A DNA stretch of 64,000 nt from positions 50,627 to 114,626 of the forward strand of contig JAYVZS010000131.1 of assembly GCA_043783155.1 (NCBI GenBank). The letters are read 5' to 3'. Below the pieces are notes generated by a model, which made no database searches, was not told the origin of the DNA, and saw only the letters and a list, made by a program, of their open reading frames with translations. Positions 33,715 to 42,751 of this stretch are shown here, one piece after another (the stretch's first letter is position 1; each line of letters starts with the position of its first letter). Position numbers and translations under genes: made by a program. The DNA comes from JAPLDA01 sp043783155 (lineage in GTDB: Bacteria; Bacteroidota; Bacteroidia; AKYH767-A; 2013-40CM-41-45).

Positions 33715-35667
33715 TTATTTCGTCTGATTACTCCACTTCGCAATGAACTGGTCTGCTTCCTTGATTCCTCCATCGCGCGATTGTTGCCCGTAACGAACAG
33801 CATTGCTGAAATCATTCTTTCCGGCGTAGCATTGTCCTAACATCAGATAAGCTTTCGGATCTTTGCCACCTTTTTGAAAATAAAGGTTCAGATTTGTAAT
33901 TGCATCATCAAAATTATTTTTCAGTTTTAAAAGGATTCCCCGGTTCTTATAAGGATCCGCAAAGTCAGGGTTCAATTTTATTGCCATGCTGAAGTCCTGT
34001 ATTGCGTCATCAAATTTTCCAAGAGAACCGTTGAGGTTGCCGCGATTCGTAAATGCTTCCAACATGTTCGGATTAAGTTGAATAGCGCGGGTGAAATCTG
34101 ATCGTGCGGAATCGGGTTGGTTGTTCATCGCCCGAACAGTTCCCCGGTTATTATATCCTTGCGCATAGCCCGGCTTGATTGCGAGCGCGCGGTCGACATA
34201 ATACAAAGCGGAATCATATCGTGCTATAGAACGGTATGCCGAGCATAAACCTGCATACGCTTCCGCGAGTTCCGGATTGAACCTGATGGCTTGTGTAAAA
34301 TCAGAAATGGCAGCGTTCACTTCTTCGGGAAGTTTGAATTCATTCGCCCGGTTGTTGTATGCCCACGGGTTTTCAGGATCCTTTTTAATGACATCACTCC
34401 AAAGCGTCATGCTGCTTTTCCATACTTCGCAGCGCTGACGGGTAAGTTGGGTGAAAAATAAACTACAGACGATCAATGCCACCGAAGTTGCCATCATCCA
34501 TGTTTTCGATTTTTGGTTTTCAACCCATTTAAATAAATAAAAGAGCAGTGTAAAATAAAGCATTACAGATGGAACATAACTGTAACGTTCAGAAAAAATA
34601 GTTGGACCAACCGGAAGTAACATCAATACAAGCGCGACTGTTGAAACAAAAAATCCTGTGCTGAAAAAAATCAGCTTCCCTTTTTTCATCGATAGAAAAA
34701 CAAGGACGGCAAGCACGATTACAACTATACCGCTGGCATAGTAGCTCATCGGGATATGACCATTGGTTAAATCCGGATACCGGTAATAACTTGTTAATCC
34801 GGTTGGGAAAATTAATTTTCCGGCATACATCAGCAGATTCTGACAGGCGAAAAAAATTCTGTCGAGAAAAGAATACGTGTTGCTTGTGTCAAATGAATCG
34901 GATCCTTTGGAAGCTTTTACTGAAACAAGTCCCATGATCAATGCAACGATGATAAAAGGAATTTTATCGAGAATATTTTTGAAATTGAACTTGCGGTTAT
35001 AAAAATAATCGGTTAGGAAAAGGACCGGAACGAGGGATACAGCCATCGCTTTTGAAAATACAGCAAGCAGGAAAAATAAAAAAGAGAGGATGATAGCTCT
35101 GCCTTTGAATTTATTCTGCTGGTAAAGTAAATAGCAAATGAGCGAAGCGAAAAAGAACATCGCATATAGAAGATCTTTTCTTTCAGCAGCCCAGGCAACG
35201 GATTCAACACGCATGGGGGTAACTGCAAAGAGAAGCGCCGTAAAAAATGCGATGGGGTTATTCTTTGAAATGAATCGGGCAATCCACCAGACAAGAGAGA
35301 CGTTGATCACATGCATTATTAAACTCACCCAATGATATCCGGAAGCATTTAACTGGAAGAAATGATATTCGATCATGTAAGAAAAAAGATGCAGCGGCTG
35401 GTAGTTGGAAAAATAGATTTCAGAAAAAATTCGTTTCGTATTCTCCATCGACAACTGCTTGATAAGCGGGTTATATAGAATGTAAGTAGGATCGTCCCAA
35501 TTCGTAAAACCATTGCTGAGCGATGGGAAAAAAGCGATGACTGTAAGCAAAATTAAAATCGGAATGATGAAGTAATACCCGATACCGGAATCACCTTTTT
35601 TTTTCGCAACGGCCTTAATCGTTTTTTTTACCGGCAATGGTTTTTGTTTGAAGTTCTTGTTTTTCAT
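33715..35667 (-). CDS. TMTC-like membrane protein with C-terminal TPR repeats (copy 1)
   Basis: The 650-residue protein has a GT-C-like membrane region (about residues 30-410, 10 or more segments) and then six to seven TPR units (from about 435). The first periplasmic loop carries NWDDPTYI, the place of the catalytic Asp in GT-C enzymes, and RVESVAWAAERKDLLYA is the TMTC signature. Eukaryotic TMTC proteins are O-mannosyltransferases; a protein or lipid glycosyltransferase role is plausible here but not shown. It is a tandem paralogue of the next gene upstream, sharing most of the membrane part. Confidence 0.82.
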   Translation of the reverse strand: MKNKNFKQKPLPVKKTIKAVAKKKGDSGIGYYFIIPILILLTVIAFFPSLSNGFTNWDDPTYILYNPLIKQLSMENTKRIFSEIYFSNYQPLHLFSYMIEYHFFQLNASGYHWVSLIMHVINVSLVWWIARFISKNNPIAFFTALLFAVTPMRVESVAWAAERKDLLYAMFFFASLICYLLYQQNKFKGRAIILSFLFFLLAVFSKAMAVSLVPVLFLTDYFYNRKFNFKNILDKIPFIIVALIMGLVSVKASKGSDSFDTSNTYSFLDRIFFACQNLLMYAGKLIFPTGLTSYYRYPDLTNGHIPMSYYASGIVVIVLAVLVFLSMKKGKLIFFSTGFFVSTVALVLMLLPVGPTIFSERYSYVPSVMLYFTLLFYLFKWVENQKSKTWMMATSVALIVCSLFFTQLTRQRCEVWKSSMTLWSDVIKKDPENPWAYNNRANEFKLPEEVNAAISDFTQAIRFNPELAEAYAGLCSAYRSIARYDSALYYVDRALAIKPGYAQGYNNRGTVRAMNNQPDSARSDFTRAIQLNPNMLEAFTNRGNLNGSLGKFDDAIQDFSMAIKLNPDFADPYKNRGILLKLKNNFDDAITNLNLYFQKGGKDPKAYLMLGQCYAGKNDFSNAVRYGQQSRDGGIKEADQFIAKWSNQTK

Positions 35668-35694
35668 TTTCAGTTATTGTCTGGAGGTTCAGAA

Positions 35695-37449
35695 TTATTT
35701 TTTATTTTTCAATGTAATCTCTTTTTGTTGAAATGCTTTTGCAAAGTCGGGGTTCAGCATGATGGATCGATCGAAATCCTGTAATGCGGCATCAATATTT
35801 CCTTTGGAACGGAAGAGGATTCCACGGTTCGTATACGCTTCATACATATCGGGCTGAACCTGTATCGCATGGTTGAAATCCATCAAAGCTGAATCGGGGT
35901 TGTTTCGCATCGCTCTTAATATACCCCGGTTATTGAGCGCCTGCGGCATGTCCGGTTTTATTGCCAGAGCTTTGTTAGCGAAGTACAAAGCGGAATCAAA
36001 TTTTCCCATCGAACCATAGATGTCGCATAGACTTGAATAAGGTTCAGGATAATCCTGCTTTAATTTAATCGCGTTGTTCAAATCCGAAATCGCGAGACCG
36101 TTTTCATTCAGGAGTTTATATTCAAAGCCGCGGTTGTTATAGGCATGAGGATTTTTGTCGTCATTCTTCAATACATCACTCCATAGTGTGATGCCATCTT
36201 TCCAGATAGTACAACGCTGTCGTGTTATTTGTACAAAAATTAAACTACACGCAACCAACACAACTGAAGTAACAATCTTCGATTGCTTTGAGTTTTGTTT
36301 TGCAACATAATTGAACAGGTAAAAGAGAATCAAAAAATAGAACATAACTGACGGGACGTAACTGTAACGTTCAGAAAAAATAGTGGGGCCAACAGGAATA
36401 AGCATCAACACAAGAGCAACTGTAGAAACAAAATATCCCGTGCAGAAGAAAATCAGCTTTCCTTTTTTCATTGACCATAAAACAAGAATGGCAAGGATGA
36501 TTACACCAATGCCGCTGATATAATAGCTTAACGGGATATGACCATTTTCGAGGAACGGATACGCGTAATAACTGGATAAGTTGACAGGGAGAATTAATTT
36601 ACCGGCATACATGAGCAGGTTCTGGCAGGCAAAAAAGATACGGTCGGTGAAAGAAAAGTACGAGTTTGCATCAATGGATTCAGCTGCCGACGATGCCTTC
36701 ACGGAAATAATTCCCATCACAAAGGCAATCACGATAAAAGGAATTTTCTCTAAAATAACCTTACCGCTGAATTTGCGGTTGTTGAAATAGTCGAGCAGGA
36801 AAAGTACAGGGACCAATGATACGGCCATCGTTTTTGAAAATACCGAAAGAATGAAAAACAAAAAAGTGTAAACCAGGTATTTTCGATTCCTGTTTCCGCG
36901 CAGGTAAAATAAGTAAGAGATGAGTGCGGCAAAGAAAAACATTGAATAGAGCAGATCTTTTCTCTCGGCTGCCCAGGCAACCGATTCTACACGCAAAGGT
37001 GTAACGGCAAAAAGAAGTGCAGTAAAAAATGATATGTAATTATTTTTCGAAATGATTTTCGTGAACCATAACACAAGCAAAACATTTACAAGATGCATGA
37101 ATAGACTTACCCAATGATAACCCGATGCCTTCAAACCGAAAAAATGATATTCAACCATGTACGAAAAAAGATGCAGCGGCTGATAGTTGGCTAAATAGAC
37201 CTCCGAAAAAATACGTTTGGTATTTTCTATCGAAAGGTGTTTGATAAGCGGATTGTTTACGATATAAGGTTGTTCATCCCAACCGGTAAAACCATTGCTG
37301 ATGCATGGATAAAAGGCAATGCATGTAACCGCTAACAGGATCGCTACATAGTAAAACGGAATTCCAGCATCATCCTTTTTTTTGACAGGTATTTTTTTTA
37401 TAACTCTTTTATCCTGTCCGGGTTTTTGCTTATTCGGTTTGTTTTTCAT
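35695..37449 (-). CDS. TMTC-like membrane protein with C-terminal TPR repeats (copy 2)
   Basis: This paralogue of the downstream gene has about 584 residues from the ATG at 37449 (MKNKPNKQ...). An ATG six codons earlier is also possible. The membrane part is very similar, including RVESVAWAAERKDLLYSMFF, but the loop motif is GWDEQPYI, with E replacing the second D. The TPR region is shorter, with four to five units against six to seven. It lies 27 bp upstream of copy 1, so the two arose by tandem duplication and are probably co-transcribed. Confidence 0.82.
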   Translation of the reverse strand: MKNKPNKQKPGQDKRVIKKIPVKKKDDAGIPFYYVAILLAVTCIAFYPCISNGFTGWDEQPYIVNNPLIKHLSIENTKRIFSEVYLANYQPLHLFSYMVEYHFFGLKASGYHWVSLFMHLVNVLLVLWFTKIISKNNYISFFTALLFAVTPLRVESVAWAAERKDLLYSMFFFAALISYLFYLRGNRNRKYLVYTFLFFILSVFSKTMAVSLVPVLFLLDYFNNRKFSGKVILEKIPFIVIAFVMGIISVKASSAAESIDANSYFSFTDRIFFACQNLLMYAGKLILPVNLSSYYAYPFLENGHIPLSYYISGIGVIILAILVLWSMKKGKLIFFCTGYFVSTVALVLMLIPVGPTIFSERYSYVPSVMFYFLILFYLFNYVAKQNSKQSKIVTSVVLVACSLIFVQITRQRCTIWKDGITLWSDVLKNDDKNPHAYNNRGFEYKLLNENGLAISDLNNAIKLKQDYPEPYSSLCDIYGSMGKFDSALYFANKALAIKPDMPQALNNRGILRAMRNNPDSALMDFNHAIQVQPDMYEAYTNRGILFRSKGNIDAALQDFDRSIMLNPDFAKAFQQKEITLKNKK

Positions 37450-37814
37450 GTGTGATGCTGATAACAAATCAATCCTATTGATTAAATATTTTTTTTAAAA
37501 GTAATATAAAAATGCTGTTTCGTTCATGCTGGTTAGCGGCATAATACTATTTTGTCTTATCGAACAAACTATTTAACAAATGTCAGCGTCTTCCGATAAG
37601 GGATTGATAAATTTGATTGCAACGAATATCTGATTTTCCGGAATTAGATGGTTAAGATTAAGGCTGTTTCACTCTTCGGGTATTCGTAAATTCATAATTT
37701 ATTCGTAATTCGCTACAGGATAGTTTCTCCGTTAACCCGTACTTTTCAACGCGTCAAAAAATACTTATCTAAATGTCTACCTTTACAAACTATTCTCACG
37801 TAAAATAAACCAGT
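37450..37814. other. 365-bp intergenic region with one dispersed repeat
   Basis: The region separates the divergent TMTC-like gene and the choice-of-anchor B gene. It holds the 37-bp dispersed element at 37681-37717. A TACCTTTAC sequence at about 37779-37787 resembles a -7 box for the plus-strand gene but matches poorly. No gene is visible. Confidence 0.5.
37681..37717. repeat. 37-bp dispersed repeat, copy A
   Basis: This copy starts tattcgtaaattcat and ends cgtaattcgctaca. It matches the reverse complement of 42275-42311 at 34 of 37 positions. Confidence 0.85.
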
Positions 37815-39422
37815 ATGTTTCATAGATATCTCCGATTCTTCCTCCTCACATTTTTTACGCTGTCAGCTTTCTTTTCTGTGGCTCAATTAAACCTTGTGCA
37901 GCTTTCGTATCTTCCTTTTCCCGGGCAAACAGTAGCGGGAGTGTGGCACTATGCTGATTCACTCAACCATGAATATGCATTGGTCGGCACAAGAAATGGA
38001 ATTTCAATTGTTGATGTAACAAATCCGTTAACACCGACTTTTATTTTGCAGGTACCCGGTATCTCAAACCAGTGGCATGAAGTAAAATCGTGGGGACCCT
38101 TTGCCTATGCAACCACTGAAGGAACGGACGGTGCGGGTATTAATGACGGGTTGCAGATTATCGATCTTCGGTATCTTCCCGACAGCGCTCCTGCCCATTA
38201 CTGGCATGGCGATGGGGCGATTGCCGGACGGCTTCATAAAGCACATTCGATCGAAGCGGTTAATGGTTATGTGTACCTCAACGGGCATAATGTTGCGGGC
38301 TTTCATGGTGGTGTAATCATTGCTGATTTAGTTGATCCGTTAAATCCCCATTATCTGGGAACTGATTCAGTCACGTATTGTCACGACAGTTTTTTGCGAG
38401 GCGATACCATGTGGACAAGCGATTTAACAGCAGGATTTTCAGCGTATGACATCAGCGACAAAACTCATCCTGTTTCCCTAGGTTCACATGCGACATTTTC
38501 CAACTTTAATCACAATGCAGGATTGTCAGATAACAGCTTGGTATTGTTTACGACCGATGAACACAACCATGCTCCTCTCTGTTCTTATTCAGTTTCAGAT
38601 CTGAATAACATTGATGAACTGGATAGATACTCGGTCTTAAACATTGTTAATTCCGCTAACAATGACGAAGTCCACAATGTCAGGGTGCTGAATGATTTTC
38701 TAGTCAATTCATGTTACGGAAGCCAGGTTACCATTGTGGATGCAGCCCGGCCAAACAACCTGATAGAGGTCGGGAACTTTCCGATTCAAACTTCGCTCTG
38801 CTGGGACGCTGATCCGTATCTGCCTTCCGGAAACATTCTTGCAACCGGAATCAGCACGGGCTTGTATGTGCTTGCCCCAACCTATATACGCGCCTGTTAC
38901 CTCGAAGGAATTGTTACTGATTCTATGACTGCATTACCTTTGAATGATGCACATGTTCAGATCCTCTTAACTTATGTAAGTGACAGCACTAAACTTACCG
39001 GTGAATACAGAACCGGTTATCCAACAGCCGGAACGTATGATGTTCTTTTTTCGAAGCCCGGATATTTACCTAAGTTGATTTCAGGTGTTGTACTCACTAA
39101 TGGAGTGCTCGATTCTCTCAGTGTTCAGTTGGTCGTTGAGCCTTCCGGAATAGACGAAGAATCCTCCTTCACGAATAGTATTCTCGTTCCGAATCCTTTT
39201 CATGAATCAGCTGAGCTTGTAATTGATCCTGATATCTTCAGAAGAAATAAATTTTTACAAATGAAGGTAAAAGATGTGACTGGAAAAGTGGTTCGTGACC
39301 TTTCTCACATTTCATCTTCCAAAATAAAGATTTATAGAAATGAATTAGGAAGCGGAATGTATTTTTACGAGTTAATGAGCGGGGTGAAAGTGGTTGCAAA
39401 AGGAAAACTGGTAATAGAATAA
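37815..39422 (+). CDS. Choice-of-anchor B family secreted protein with T9SS sorting domain
   Basis: The 535-residue protein has a signal peptide (residues 1-23, ending FFSVAQ) and a propeller-like region of LVIVD-type repeats. Examples are EYALVGTRNGISIVDVTNP, GLQIIDLRY and GGVIIADLVDP; HSIEAVNGYVYLNG is also typical. A carboxypeptidase-regulatory-like beta domain follows near 365-440. The last 80 residues form a type A sorting domain (ILVPNPFHESAEL...GMYFYELMSG). It would be exported through Sec and T9SS to the cell surface. The family name reflects the varied C-terminal anchors; ligand unknown. Confidence 0.9.
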   Translation: MFHRYLRFFLLTFFTLSAFFSVAQLNLVQLSYLPFPGQTVAGVWHYADSLNHEYALVGTRNGISIVDVTNPLTPTFILQVPGISNQWHEVKSWGPFAYATTEGTDGAGINDGLQIIDLRYLPDSAPAHYWHGDGAIAGRLHKAHSIEAVNGYVYLNGHNVAGFHGGVIIADLVDPLNPHYLGTDSVTYCHDSFLRGDTMWTSDLTAGFSAYDISDKTHPVSLGSHATFSNFNHNAGLSDNSLVLFTTDEHNHAPLCSYSVSDLNNIDELDRYSVLNIVNSANNDEVHNVRVLNDFLVNSCYGSQVTIVDAARPNNLIEVGNFPIQTSLCWDADPYLPSGNILATGISTGLYVLAPTYIRACYLEGIVTDSMTALPLNDAHVQILLTYVSDSTKLTGEYRTGYPTAGTYDVLFSKPGYLPKLISGVVLTNGVLDSLSVQLVVEPSGIDEESSFTNSILVPNPFHESAELVIDPDIFRRNKFLQMKVKDVTGKVVRDLSHISSSKIKIYRNELGSGMYFYELMSGVKVVAKGKLVIE

Positions 39423-39502
39423 AAAGGAAGGAATATGGGAAGTAATAAGGAAGAAATAATAATGAATAAAAAGTTCGACGGAACGGTTTTATTACCTATT
39501 CC

Positions 39503-40378
39503 TTAAATTTTCGTCAGTCTGTCCAAGACCGTTTCAATCAACCCATCCATTGTCTCATCACCTTTATGAGTATGTTGCTTACTGATCCGGTTCGCTACAA
39601 CTGCATTGATAGAGCAGCAATGATGTCCCAGAATTTTCGCAAGCCCGTACATGGCCCCTGTTTCCATTTCAAAGTTGGTGATAAAGTTTTTTTCATATTG
39701 AAAACTCGTAAGGCGATCGATCACCTCAGGGAATGCAAGTTCGTAACGCAATACTCTTCCCTGGGGACCATAAAAGCCGGAACAGCTTGCTGTGATTCCT
39801 TTAAACATTCCTTCGCTGAGTGCGTTTTCAAGTTTTGATGACGACCTCGCCAGGTACGACTGAGCCAATACGCCATGACCGAGATAATGCTTCCGGAAAG
39901 CATCGATGATTTTTTTTTCTTCGTCTGTGTTGGTGAGTTTATAAAAATTCAGCAGCCCATCCAGGCCTAAACCGAATTGAGAAAATACAAATCCATCAAC
40001 TGGAATATTTTCCTGTAATGAACCGGATGTACCGATTCGGATTAGATTTAAAGATGTAAGTGAATCCTTTATTACCCTCTTTTTCAGATCAATATTAACT
40101 AATGCATCAAGTTCATTATAGACAATGTCAATGTTATCTGTTCCTATCCCGGTCGAAATAACCGTAATGCGTTTTCCTTTATAAGTTCCTGTGTGGGTAA
40201 CAAATTCCCGTTTCTGCTTTTTCAGTTCTATTTTATCAAAAAATTTGCTCACCATTGCAACACGGTCTGGATCCCCTACGTTTATGACAGTATCAGCAAG
40301 TTCTTCGGGCTGAAGATTAAGATGATAAACACTATTATCAACATTGAGGATAAGTTCTGACTCAGGTATTTTGTTCAT
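39503..40378 (-). CDS. Nucleoside phosphorylase (uridine phosphorylase-like, PNP/UDP family)
   Basis: From the ATG at 40378 the protein has 291 residues. It shows the phosphate-binding start VINVGDPDRV, the GIGTDNIDIVYNELDAL segment, IRIGTSGSLQE, and the nucleoside-binding NFEMETGAMYGLA. It cleaves a nucleoside with phosphate to a base and ribose-1-phosphate; uridine is the likeliest substrate by resemblance, but purine nucleosides cannot be excluded. A longer start at 40426 would add 16 unusual residues and leave only 3 bp to the divergent Usp gene, so I prefer 40378. Confidence 0.87.
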   Translation of the reverse strand: MNKIPESELILNVDNSVYHLNLQPEELADTVINVGDPDRVAMVSKFFDKIELKKQKREFVTHTGTYKGKRITVISTGIGTDNIDIVYNELDALVNIDLKKRVIKDSLTSLNLIRIGTSGSLQENIPVDGFVFSQFGLGLDGLLNFYKLTNTDEEKKIIDAFRKHYLGHGVLAQSYLARSSSKLENALSEGMFKGITASCSGFYGPQGRVLRYELAFPEVIDRLTSFQYEKNFITNFEMETGAMYGLAKILGHHCCSINAVVANRISKQHTHKGDETMDGLIETVLDRLTKI

Positions 40379-40429
40379 GTGCTTGAATAAATTAATTTTG
40401 CTCAATATTAAGAAATTATTTTCCACGTA

Positions 40430-41299
40430 ATGGCGGCTTTAAGAAATCACATCCTCGTTCCAATCGATTTTTCTGAACAATCATCGATTGCCCTCGGTCA
40501 ATCGTATAACTTAGCACGGTTAACAAAAGCAACACTTACGCTAATTCATGTAATTGACGATAATTACCAGGTTCCAATCTTTCTGAAAAAGAAGGCAGAT
40601 GCTACCATGGAGAAAAAAATTCAGAAGGAGCTTGAAAAACTTGCGAAGGAAACTACCGAGAAATCCGGAGTGAAGGTTGAAACCATGATGGCCACCGGGA
40701 AAGTGTATGAAGAAATTCACAAGGCCGCAAAAAAACTAAAGTGTTCTTTTATTGTGATGGGAACCAAAGGCGGAAGTGGGATCAAAAAATTTATCGGTTC
40801 CAATGCACTTCGTGTTATCAGGGAAGCTCCTTGTCCGGTGATAACTATTCATGGAAAAAGGCATCGGACAGGTTGCAAACACATCGTCTTACCATTGGAT
40901 GTTACAAAAGAAACGAAAGAAAAAGTAACAAAAGCGATAGAAATTGCGTTGTTATTCGGATCAGTCATTCATCTTGTTACCGTTATGACAACGGATGATG
41001 AATTTATTGTCAATAAATTGAAGCGCCAGATGGATCAGGTTCATGAATTTATTCAACAGCATGATGTACTTTGTACCATTGAATATATTCAGGGTTCCGA
41101 TGTTGGTGAAGAAGTTGTTAAATATTCCAAGAAGATTAAAGCGGATCTGATTTTGATTATGACTCAGCAAGAGAACAACTGGACGAATATGTTCATCAGT
41201 TCCCAGGCACAGGAAATTATCAACACAAGTGAAATACCGGTTTTAAGCGTACGCCCTGTCACACGCAGGAATACAACACTTTCAGTATTTGAATACTAA
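40430..41299 (+). CDS. Universal stress protein with two Usp domains (copy 1)
   Basis: The 289-residue cytosolic protein has two Usp domains in tandem (about 1-145 and 146-280). The first carries the ATP-binding G-x2-G-x9-G motif as GTKGGSGIKKFIGSN; in the second domain the motif is lost (MTQQENNWTNMF). Such double proteins are common in Bacteroidota and respond to stress or energy limitation. It is followed by a paralogue 18 bp downstream, and a terminator follows that. Divergent from the phosphorylase gene by 51 bp. Confidence 0.9.
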   Translation: MAALRNHILVPIDFSEQSSIALGQSYNLARLTKATLTLIHVIDDNYQVPIFLKKKADATMEKKIQKELEKLAKETTEKSGVKVETMMATGKVYEEIHKAAKKLKCSFIVMGTKGGSGIKKFIGSNALRVIREAPCPVITIHGKRHRTGCKHIVLPLDVTKETKEKVTKAIEIALLFGSVIHLVTVMTTDDEFIVNKLKRQMDQVHEFIQQHDVLCTIEYIQGSDVGEEVVKYSKKIKADLILIMTQQENNWTNMFISSQAQEIINTSEIPVLSVRPVTRRNTTLSVFEY

Positions 41300-41317
41300 A
41301 CTTCAATAACATACACC

Positions 41318-42205
41318 ATGGTCAAAAAATTTCAAATTCAGCGCATTCTTATACCGTATGATTTTTCTGAAACTGCAGAGCTTGCTTTGGAACATGCAAC
41401 GTTTATGGCGAAGCTTCATAAAGCCGAGGTTCACTTGCTTCATGTCATTGAATCTTATTCATTCACTTCGGCCATCAGCAATGCGTTTACAAAATCGCAG
41501 ACGGAATACGAATCGAAAATTGAAACATCAGCAAATGTTCGCTTGGCAGAAATTGCTGATAAGCTGCATCGCAGCAGTGGCATAACTGTCAAAACCAGTA
41601 CGGAAGTCGGGAAGATTTATAAAAAAATAATCTCAGTGGCTGAAAGCATGAACATCGACATTATTGTAATGGGAACTCATGGTGCGAGCGGCTTCCAGGA
41701 ATTTCTCGTAGGCAGTAATTCATACCGCGTAGTCATGGGAGCTCCTTGTCCTGTCATCAGCGTTCAGACACACGCAAAAAAAATCGGATTTAAAGACCTC
41801 GTTCTTCCGATTGATAATTCATCCGTATCGCGGCAGAAAGTAAAGCATGCAGTTGAGTTAGCGAAGCATTATAATTCAGTGGTTCACATTGCCGGCATCA
41901 TGACCATGAACGATGTTGAAATGCAACGCAGGTTTGAAGTAAAAGTATACCAGGTAAAAGAATATTGCGAAGAGCATGAAATTCCATACACAGTAAAAAT
42001 GTTTAAGGGGGATAACATTTCTACACTTACAATGGAATATGCTTCGCAGATCAATGCCGATCTCATCATCATCATGACTGAACAGGAAAGTGCTGGTTTG
42101 TTCATGGGATCATTCGCTCAACAGGTCGTCAATCACTCAAAGATTCCTGTGATGAGTATCCGTCCTGACGAAGGCGATCCTGAGAAAATTTCCATCGGAT
42201 ATTAA
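41318..42205 (+). CDS. Universal stress protein with two Usp domains (copy 2)
   Basis: This is a paralogue of the upstream gene, 295 residues, with the same layout. The N-terminal domain has the nucleotide motif GTHGASGFQEFLVGSN, while the C-terminal domain is degenerate (MTEQESAGLFMGS). The two genes lie 18 bp apart and end in a strong terminator, so they form an operon that probably arose by duplication. Confidence 0.9.
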   Translation: MVKKFQIQRILIPYDFSETAELALEHATFMAKLHKAEVHLLHVIESYSFTSAISNAFTKSQTEYESKIETSANVRLAEIADKLHRSSGITVKTSTEVGKIYKKIISVAESMNIDIIVMGTHGASGFQEFLVGSNSYRVVMGAPCPVISVQTHAKKIGFKDLVLPIDNSSVSRQKVKHAVELAKHYNSVVHIAGIMTMNDVEMQRRFEVKVYQVKEYCEEHEIPYTVKMFKGDNISTLTMEYASQINADLIIIMTEQESAGLFMGSFAQQVVNHSKIPVMSIRPDEGDPEKISIGY

Positions 42206-42228
42206 TTGAATTTATCATTGAGTAAAAA

Positions 42229-42258
42229 AAAATGTCCCGTATTGTGCGGGACATTTTT
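42229..42258 (+). terminator. Rho-independent terminator after the usp pair
   Basis: An 11-bp perfect stem (aaaatgtcccg / cgggacatttt) with a 7-nt loop is followed by a T-tract. It ends the two-gene usp operon. Confidence 0.9.
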
Positions 42259-42274
42259 GTTTTATGGCAGGGCA

Positions 42275-42311
42275 TGTAGCGAATTACGAATCTATTACGA
42301 ATTTACGAATA
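42275..42311. repeat. 37-bp dispersed repeat, copy B (inverted)
   Basis: The reverse complement starts tattcgtaaattcgtaa and matches copy A at 37681-37717 with three differences. It lies directly after the usp terminator. Confidence 0.85.
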
Positions 42312-42420
42312 CCGAATAGGGTATATTCTTGCTATGTATTGGATTGCGGTCTACTTGTCTTTTGCGAATTTGTACATTTGTAGAGGGTGTCTAATAAACT
42401 GACAAAGAGCTTTTGAAATT

Positions 42421-42669
42421 ATGAACGTATAACGAGTAATAGCGATATACGATGAAGAAAATCGCAATCTGATAGAGGACATTGAAATAGATTATCTGCC
42501 CATTGAGTTTTTGAGAAAAAACTTAGATGTCGAGAATGATGACATTAACGTGTACAATATCTATCGGATTACGGAAAACCAGCTTCCAAAATTTTCAGAA
42601 AAAGTAACTCGTCTTTCAGGCTTTGACTTTAATAAGGTAGCGATCTTTGTTGAGTGTTTCCAAAAGTAA
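42421..42669 (+). pseudogene. Small gene of 83 codons interrupted by an early nonsense codon
   Basis: Reading from ATG 42421 gives M-N-V, then TAA at 42430, then an uninterrupted frame of 78 codons to TAA at 42667. The downstream part reads RVIAIYDEENRNLIEDIEID, later LPIEFLRKNLDVENDD, and ends with FDFNKVAIFVECFQK. It has a coherent protein-like composition with an acidic centre. One base change (TAA to AAA or GAA) would restore the complete gene. No other start is available before residue 5. It is not seen as an ordinary open frame, because it lacks an internal Met. Function unknown. Confidence 0.68.
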
Positions 42670-42699
42670 TCATCAAAGTTTTATGCTGCGTGTTTTTTC

Positions 42700-42750
42700 T
42701 CCGATTCTCCCACTCACCCACTCACCCATTCATTAATTCACCAATTCAGG
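42700..42750. repeat. CTCACCCA / ATTCACC word repeat
   Basis: Degenerate tandem words (cccactcacccactcaccc, then attcattaattcaccaattc) lie just after the DUF4197 stop. The same words are found in frame inside prmC at 2140-2170. Confidence 0.75.
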
Positions 42751-42751
42751 C

